Below, in pieces: positions 59,752-64,000 of a DNA stretch of 64,000 nucleotides. The notes under the pieces are model-generated. The model had not been told where the DNA came from. It made no database searches and saw only the letters and a program-made list of their open reading frames with translations. This DNA comes from JAOUEA01 sp963797635. Lineage in GTDB: Bacteria > Actinomycetota > UBA4738 > HRBIN12. Numbering within the stretch: position 1 is the first letter of the stretch; each line of letters begins with the position of its first letter. The position numbers were made by a program, and so were the translations under genes. Where the stretch lies: the NCBI GenBank assembly GCA_963797635.1, contig CAWCPZ010000008.1:186001-250000 (forward strand). The letters are read 5' to 3'.

Positions 59752-60252
59752 TCAGGGGGTCAGCGAGGTCGATCCGCCCACCAGGTTGGTGATCAGCCAC
59801 TGGCCGTCGATCCGCGCAACGTCGAGATCGGCGACCGTCACCGCTTCGGTCTTTTCGGTGTGGACCCCGATGTAGTGACACTCGAAGTGCAGCGTGCCCA
59901 GGTCGCCGTTGACCGTGATCTCGAGCTTGTAGGCCGGGTGGTCAGAGATCCATTCGGTCTCCGGTTTGAAGGCGGCCGAATCCTCGAGCCAGAACCGCTG
60001 GATCTCGTCGAGGCCGGCAGCGGTCGCCCCGGGGCCGGCCGTCAAGGTCGCGTTCGGGGCCCACAGGCTCATCATCAGGTCGATGTCCTTCAGGGTGGTC
60101 GCCTGGTGGAAGTTCTTCTCGATCTGGTCGATCTCCCAGTAGTCCGCCTGCCGCTGCATCTCCTCGGTCGTTTCGGTTCCGCTCGCGCTGCTGCACGCCG
60201 CGAGCGAGATGAGCACGACGCCGAGTACACCGCCGATCAGGAGCCGTCTCAC
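59752..60252 (-). CDS. SnoaL/NTF2-like lipoprotein
   Basis: 166 aa. Lipoprotein signal LIGGVLGVVLISLAACSSAS (lipobox Cys about 20), then an NTF2-like fold: an N-terminal helix (YWEIDQIEKNFHQATTLKDI), LMMSLWAPNATLTAGPGATA and strands ending GQWLITNLVGG. Members bind small hydrophobic molecules or serve as enzyme scaffolds. It lies between two signalling genes on the same strand and may be their periplasmic input, which is a guess. ATG preceded by GGAAGGGGG. Confidence 0.82.
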   Translation of the reverse strand: MRRLLIGGVLGVVLISLAACSSASGTETTEEMQRQADYWEIDQIEKNFHQATTLKDIDLMMSLWAPNATLTAGPGATAAGLDEIQRFWLEDSAAFKPETEWISDHPAYKLEITVNGDLGTLHFECHYIGVHTEKTEAVTVADLDVARIDGQWLITNLVGGSTSLTP

Positions 60253-60385
60253 GTGGAGCCCCCTTCCGCGTCAGGCTGTCGGATGTCGGGCGAATCGCTC
60301 ACACCACGACGGGGATCCGTCCAGAGGCACGGTAGCGAGGGTGCGGGTCCGCGCCTACCCTGCCGGCCTCCCGGTCAGGGGGGTG

Positions 60386-60781
60386 CTAGCAGGGTGCCGC
60401 GGTCGGGCCACCCTCAGGCTCCGTGCAGAAGCGCCGCACCTGTTCCGGGAACGTGCTCACGTGGATCGGCTTGTCGAGGTAGCCGGCGAAGCCGGCCGCC
60501 TCGAGCCACTCGCCGTGCTCCTCGAGCGACAGCGCGCTCATCGCCACGATCGGGATCCGTGGCGCCCCGTCGTCGCCCCGGAGCCTCCGTGCGACCTCGA
60601 CACCGGGCATGTCGGGGAGCCTGAGGTCCAGCAGGATCAGGTCCGGTGCGCGTTCGGTCGCCTGTGCGATCCCCTCCGCGGCGGTCGCCGCCTCCACCGT
60701 TCGGAACCCGGCCGCTTCCAGGACGTCGCATGCGAGCTTCCGGTTCATGGCGTTGTCGTCGACGACAAGCACGGTGGTCAT
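60386..60781 (-). CDS. Single-domain response regulator (receiver only)
   Basis: 131 aa CheY-like receiver with VLVVDDNAMNRKLACDVLEA, phospho-Asp in DLILLDLRLPDMPGVEVARR, Ser in VAMSALSLEEH and Lys in AGYLDKPIHV. No output domain. It is paralogous to the receiver at 57712. It diverges from the LuxR-type regulator with only 17 bp between the two start codons. Confidence 0.92.
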   Translation of the reverse strand: MTTVLVVDDNAMNRKLACDVLEAAGFRTVEAATAAEGIAQATERAPDLILLDLRLPDMPGVEVARRLRGDDGAPRIPIVAMSALSLEEHGEWLEAAGFAGYLDKPIHVSTFPEQVRRFCTEPEGGPTAAPC

Positions 60782-60786
60782 GGGCG

Positions 60787-60792
60787 TATCCT
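60787..60792 (+). promoter_or_regulatory. Putative -10 (TATCCT) of the LuxR-type regulator, leaderless layout
   Basis: TATCCT ends six bases before the GTG at 60799, in a 17-bp divergent gap that leaves no room for an untranslated leader. Confidence 0.5.
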
Positions 60793-60798
60793 CGGGCC

Positions 60799-61509
60799 GT
60801 GCCGATCCGGGTCGTGATCGCCGAGGACCACTACCTCGTACGCGAGGGGGTTCGAGGGCTGCTCGACTCGCAGCCAGACCTGGAGGTCGCGGCGGTGTGC
60901 GGAGATCTCGACTCGCTGCTTGCTGCCGTGGACGCGGAGCGGCCGAACGTCGTCGTCACGGACATCCGCATGCCTCCCACCAATACCGACGAAGGGATCC
61001 GAGCGGCCGAGCTGCTGCGTGAGTCGGCCCCCGACGTCGGCGTCGTCGTGCTCAGCCAGTACGCGACCCCTAGCTACGCGCTCGCGCTGCTGGAGAGCGG
61101 AAGCGCGGGGCGTTCCTACCTGCTGAAGGACCGCGTCGGAGATGTGGAGCAGCTCGCGTCTGCGATCCGAGCGGTGGCGGAGGGCGGGTCGGTGATCGAC
61201 CCGAAGGTGGTCGAGGCGCTGGTTGCGGCGAACGCCCGGAGCGAGGAGTCGCCGCTCAGCCAGCTGACGCCGCGCGAGCTGGAGGTGTTGCGCGAGATGG
61301 CGGCCGGCAAGAGCAACGCGGCGATCGGGGAGACCCTCTTCCTCACCGAGGGTTCCGTGGAGAAGGTGATCCATTCCATCTTCCAGAAGCTCGAACTCAC
61401 GTGGGAGACGTCGATCCACAAGCGCGTGAAGGCCGTGGTCCTGTACCTCGCCGCCGGCGATGAGCGTCATCCTGACAGCGGCACCGAGCCGACCAGGCGG
61501 GTCCCCTGA
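60799..61509 (+). CDS. NarL/FixJ-type two-component response regulator
   Basis: 236 aa. Receiver: acidic pair in VVIAEDHYLVREGVRG, phospho-Asp in VVVTDIRMPP, Ser in VVLSQYATPSYALAL, Lys in YLLKDRVGDVEQLASAIR. C-terminal LuxR helix-turn-helix: LTPRELEVLREMAAGKSNAA, then EGSVEKVIHSIFQKLEL. It converges with and overlaps by 43 bp the histidine kinase gene that ends at 61467, its likely partner. The regulated genes may be those preceded by paired dyads at 62183 and 62895. Confidence 0.94.
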   Translation: MPIRVVIAEDHYLVREGVRGLLDSQPDLEVAAVCGDLDSLLAAVDAERPNVVVTDIRMPPTNTDEGIRAAELLRESAPDVGVVVLSQYATPSYALALLESGSAGRSYLLKDRVGDVEQLASAIRAVAEGGSVIDPKVVEALVAANARSEESPLSQLTPRELEVLREMAAGKSNAAIGETLFLTEGSVEKVIHSIFQKLELTWETSIHKRVKAVVLYLAAGDERHPDSGTEPTRRVP

Positions 61510-62198
61510 CCGGGCTCCGAACCGAAGCTGAGCCGACCGCCCAGCGCCTCGACGCGATCGTGTAGCCCGAGCCGTTCCGCACCCAGGTCGCAGCCTGCCA
61601 CGATCTCGAATCCCAGCGTTCGCTCGTCGACCCGCACGGCGATCGTCACCGGCGCACCTGCGTTGGCGTGTTCGAGTACTCGGAGGAAGCAGAAGTAGAC
61701 CGTGCTCGCGACCTCGGGCGGGATCGGCCGACCCGCCTCGACGTTGATCCGGGCAGGGATGTCCGCACTCACCGCCGCCGAGCGCAGCGCCGGGAGCAAC
61801 CCGCCCACCTCGAGCAGGGGAGGGGCGAGGCGATGGGCGAGCCTCCGTGCCTCCTCCAGCGCCTGCTGCACAGCGCGTCCCATCTCGGCCAAGAGATGCT
61901 TCGCGGCCGCGGGGTCGGCGTCCACCGAGACGGCTGCGAGCTGCAGGCCGGCGGCGAGTCCGACCAGGTGTTGCTGGACTTCGTCGTGGAGAGCGCGCTC
62001 GACGGTGCGGCGCTCGGCGTCATCAGCTACGGCGAGTCGCCGTCGCGACGCCCGCAGTTCGTCGACCTCGCGGCGCAGTTCGTCGAGCTGCCCCACCGCG
62101 TCGGCCTCCCGCTCCCTCAGGGCCATCCTCTCCTTCGCCGACGAGACACCCGCAGCGGTGTCTTCCGCCCGGGCGCCCACGATGGCTCGCCACCGCAT
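61467..62198 (-). CDS. Cytoplasmic HisKA_3-type histidine kinase
   Basis: About 243 aa with the start uncertain (ATG 62198 or 62126). A coiled-coil (EREADAVGQLDELRREVDEL) precedes the dimerisation/phosphoacceptor segment with DDAERRTVERALHDEVQQHL (HisKA_3 His). The C-terminal ATPase part is short and divergent: LGLHDRVEALGGRLSFGSEP then GQGTRLVGSVPL; a clear N-box is not seen. No TM helix, so it senses a cytoplasmic signal or acts with another protein. NarL-type regulators pair with such kinases, and the neighbouring gene at 60799 fits. Confidence 0.8.
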   Translation of the reverse strand: MRWRAIVGARAEDTAAGVSSAKERMALREREADAVGQLDELRREVDELRASRRRLAVADDAERRTVERALHDEVQQHLVGLAAGLQLAAVSVDADPAAAKHLLAEMGRAVQQALEEARRLAHRLAPPLLEVGGLLPALRSAAVSADIPARINVEAGRPIPPEVASTVYFCFLRVLEHANAGAPVTIAVRVDERTLGFEIVAGCDLGAERLGLHDRVEALGGRLSFGSEPGQGTRLVGSVPLSG

Positions 62199-62268
62199 CG
62201 TGGGAGGGCAGCCTTCCTCGAGCCTGCCCGCTACCACCGTAGTCCAGGCGCACGAGCCTTCATAGCCT
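62183..62268 (+). promoter_or_regulatory. Upstream element A of the cupin gene: two dyads and TAGCCT -10
   Basis: Dyads CCAC-CGCATC-GTGG (62190-62203) and CTAC-CACC-GTAG (62231-62242), then TAGCCT (62263-62268). The core CGTGGGAGGGCAGCCT (62199-62214), the second dyad and the -10 recur with identical spacing before the haloperoxidase-like gene at 63020. It lies between the kinase and cupin genes. Confidence 0.6.
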
Positions 62269-62312
62269 CGCTGCGTCGGCGTCAACGACGGCGCTGAGAG
62301 GAGGGGATCATC

Positions 62313-62796
62313 GTGGAACGGACGCACAAGAACACACGCCTGCGGGGAGCGGCTGCTGCGGTGGGAGCGTTCGCGATCGCGGGCTCGCTCGGCCTTGCCG
62401 CGGTCGCGGTGGCGACCCCGTCGACCGGCACGGTGAGCCCGGTGATCATCGGCGTAGGGTCCATGTCGAAAGGGATGGGGTTCAACGCCCGGCCGGGCAC
62501 GAACACGGTCGTAGCCGATTACACCGTCGGCCCGAATTCATCGACCGGCTGGCACAGCCACCCCGGCAAGACGCTCGTCACGGTGCAGTCCGGGACGCTT
62601 CACCGTCTATCACGACAACTGCCGGGCGCGCACGTACGGACCCGGCGAGGCGTTCGTCGAACTCCCTTCGAGCGTGCATGTGGGGCGCAACGAGACCGAT
62701 GGCACGGTCAAGCTCGGTGTCGTCTTCTTCGGTGTGCCGATCGGTGGCAGTCCACGGATCGATCACCCGCAGCCGGACGGGTGCGACGTCACCTGA
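62313..62796 (+). CDS. Secreted cupin-domain protein (one frameshift)
   Basis: About 160 aa. Signal peptide (AAAAVGAFAIAGSLGLAAVA) then a cupin beta-barrel: TGWHSHPGKTLVTVQSG holds the first motif with two His. One extra base near 62596 hides the rest: FTVYHDNCRARTYGPGEAFV, then VHVGRNETDGTVKLGVVFF, which holds the second-motif His. GTG start after GAGGAGGGG. Followed by a terminator. Substrate unknown; a metal-binding pocket is likely. It shares its upstream dyads with the next secreted-protein gene. Confidence 0.85.
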
Positions 62797-62812
62797 GATC
62801 GACGGGGACATG

Positions 62813-62848
62813 AGGCCCGGGCCGTCAAGGCCCGGGCCTTTGTCGTTT
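62813..62848 (+). terminator. Rho-independent-like terminator after the cupin gene
   Basis: Perfect 11-bp stem AGGCCCGGGCC (62813-62823) / GGCCCGGGCCT (62829-62839) with a GTCAA loop, then TTGTCGTTT. The T-tract is interrupted, as is common in G+C-rich genomes. Confidence 0.8.
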
Positions 62849-62894
62849 CCTGAGCAGTTGGGTGCATCCGCGGTGCGTGAGCGATGGATCCCAG

Positions 62895-62982
62895 TGGCTC
62901 GCCTCCCACCGACGTGGGAGGGCAGCCTCCCGCAGATCCGCCCGCCACCACCGTGGTCGTGGGGAGCGCGTCTCCTTAGCGT
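62895..62982 (+). promoter_or_regulatory. Upstream element B of the haloperoxidase-like gene: two dyads and TAGCGT -10
   Basis: Perfect 7-4-7 dyad CTCCCAC-CGAC-GTGGGAG (62903-62920), second dyad CCAC-CACC-GTGG (62945-62956) and TAGCGT (62977-62982). Compared with element A, the second dyad has changed at both symmetric positions together (CTAC/GTAG to CCAC/GTGG). Core-to-dyad and dyad-to-minus-10 distances are the same in both copies. Confidence 0.6.
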
Positions 62983-63019
62983 CGCCCGAAAGCGTCGGAA
63001 CGACGCGAAGGGAGGCATC

Positions 63020-64000
63020 ATGCAGGGGACACACACGCAGCGGATCACCGGGCCGTTGCCGATCCTGGCGCGGCTCGTGTGGCTCGCGACCGCCGCGCTC
63101 CTGGTGGCGGCCGGTCTCGCCACGCCATCGTGGGCGAAGACCACGCGGGTCGCGGAGACCACGCAGAACATGGCGATCGGGTGGAACGAGATCGCCTCCA
63201 CCGCGATCATGTCCACCGCCGCACAGCCACCGCACGTCGCCCTGCTGAGCATGGCGATGGTGCAGGGCGCCGTGTACGACGCGGTGAACGCGATCGATGG
63301 CGGGCATCGGGCCTACCTCGTCAAGCCGTCGGCGAGCCCGAACGACTCGATGGACGCAGCGGCCGCGACCGCCGCCTTCCGCGTGTTGGTCGGTTTCCCG
63401 CAGCGCACCCCGCCGCTGGCCGGGGTGGTGCCGTCGTCACAGCTCGCGGCATTGCAGGCGCTGTACGACACATCGCTCGCGAGCCTGCCCGACGGGGCTG
63501 CGAAGACGGGTGGGATCGCGGTCGGTGAGGCGGCTGCCTCCGCGATGCTGATCGCCAGGCAGAACGACGGCCGAGGCGGGTCCTTCACGTTCGTGCCCGG
63601 CTCCGACCCCGGCGACTGGCGGCCCGGCCCTCCGCAGGGACCGAGCGGGATCGTCGCGGCCGATCCGGCTCCCTGGGTCGGCTTCGTTCGGCCGTTCCTC
63701 GTTCCGAACGTGGACATGCTGCGGTCCCACGGCCCGAACGACCTCACGAGCAAGGCCTACACCCGGGACTTCCGCGAGGTGAAGCGGGTCGGCTCGCTCA
63801 CGAGCACCGTGCGAACCCCCGACCAGACGGCGGCCGCGATCTTCTGGCAGGACAACGGAGCGGCGATCTGGAACCGCGTCTTCCGTTCCCTGGCGCTGAG
63901 TCGCGGGCTCGACATCGTCGAGAGCTCGCGCTTCTTCGCGATGGCGGGGCTCGCCGGGGCGGACGGTTCCATCGGTTGCTGGAACGACAAGGCCCATTGG
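63020..64000 (+). CDS. Secreted vanadium-dependent haloperoxidase/PAP2-like protein (partial)
   Basis: 327 residues visible, cut by the window end. Signal peptide (LVWLATAALLVAAGLATPSW) then MAMVQGAVYDAVNAIDGGHR, AAAATAAFRVLVG, FVPGSDPGDWRPGPP, FWQDNGAAIWNRVFR and FFAMAGLAGADGSIGCWNDK. The order and the final DKAHW match bacterial vanadium-haloperoxidase relatives, where that Lys begins the vanadate/phosphate site; the RP and His parts lie beyond the edge. It could be a haloperoxidase or an acid phosphatase. ATG follows GGGAGG. Confidence 0.85.
   Translation, partial: MQGTHTQRITGPLPILARLVWLATAALLVAAGLATPSWAKTTRVAETTQNMAIGWNEIASTAIMSTAAQPPHVALLSMAMVQGAVYDAVNAIDGGHRAYLVKPSASPNDSMDAAAATAAFRVLVGFPQRTPPLAGVVPSSQLAALQALYDTSLASLPDGAAKTGGIAVGEAAASAMLIARQNDGRGGSFTFVPGSDPGDWRPGPPQGPSGIVAADPAPWVGFVRPFLVPNVDMLRSHGPNDLTSKAYTRDFREVKRVGSLTSTVRTPDQTAAAIFWQDNGAAIWNRVFRSLALSRGLDIVESSRFFAMAGLAGADGSIGCWNDKAHW

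Overview
The window is a high G+C chromosomal fragment from an aerobic, menaquinone-based respiring bacterium, most likely an uncultivated member of Actinomycetota or a close Terrabacteria relative. The signs are strong G/C bias at third codon positions, many GTG starts, TAnnnT -10 hexamers 6-7 nt before several start codons, an actinobacterial-type Rex operator, a caa3-type oxidase with CtaF/CtaG, and a split cytochrome b. I could not run a search, so the phylum is an inference.

Layout. 1-1.5 kb: end of an ECF sigma factor, a small glutaredoxin-like protein and the NADH sensor Rex. 1.5-6.4 kb (minus strand): a nine-gene cytochrome bc operon (2-TM protein, 2x[4Fe-4S] ferredoxin, 25-aa microprotein, cytochrome b6, subunit IV, Rieske, cytochrome c, orphan membrane protein, 36-aa microprotein). 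6.5-16.4 kb: cytochrome c maturation (CcdA, ResB, CcsA), caa3 oxidase (CtaC-D-E-F-G), a membrane protein with two cupredoxin domains, and ResA. 16.4-19.6 kb: a CtaA-CtaB (heme A/heme O synthase) fusion, a polyprenyl synthase and a PPOX-family protein. 19.7-35.6 kb: a geranylgeranyl-reductase-family flavoprotein and a complete 14-gene nuoA-N operon. 35.6-45.4 kb: a second polyprenyl synthase and a second nuo operon (A,B,C,H,I,J,K,L,M,N) lacking D, E, F and G. 45.5-50.1 kb: HtpX, two PLP enzymes, YajQ and tRNA-Tyr. 50.4-64 kb, accessory: a LamG surface protein, a hydrolase-cyclase fusion, a Ppk2/P-type ATPase/nitroreductase operon, receiver-only regulators and histidine kinases, a NarL/LuxR regulator, a secreted cupin and a secreted vanadium-haloperoxidase-like protein cut by the window end.

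How it works together. Electrons from NADH enter complex I and reduce menaquinone. The bc complex passes them to cytochrome c or a cupredoxin and then to the caa3 oxidase, whose hemes are made by ResB/CcsA/CcdA and CtaAB. Rex (783-1469) has a perfect 18-bp operator before the nuo transcription unit and a one-mismatch operator between the bc and cytochrome-maturation operons, so NADH/NAD+ balance probably sets expression of the whole chain.

Caution: about 18 otherwise intact conserved genes carry single-base frameshifts, mostly +1. This looks like residual sequencing error rather than gene decay. Those genes are annotated at full extent with the break noted. No gene-free stretch exceeds 300 bases. 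No CRISPR array, insertion sequence, prophage or rRNA was seen.
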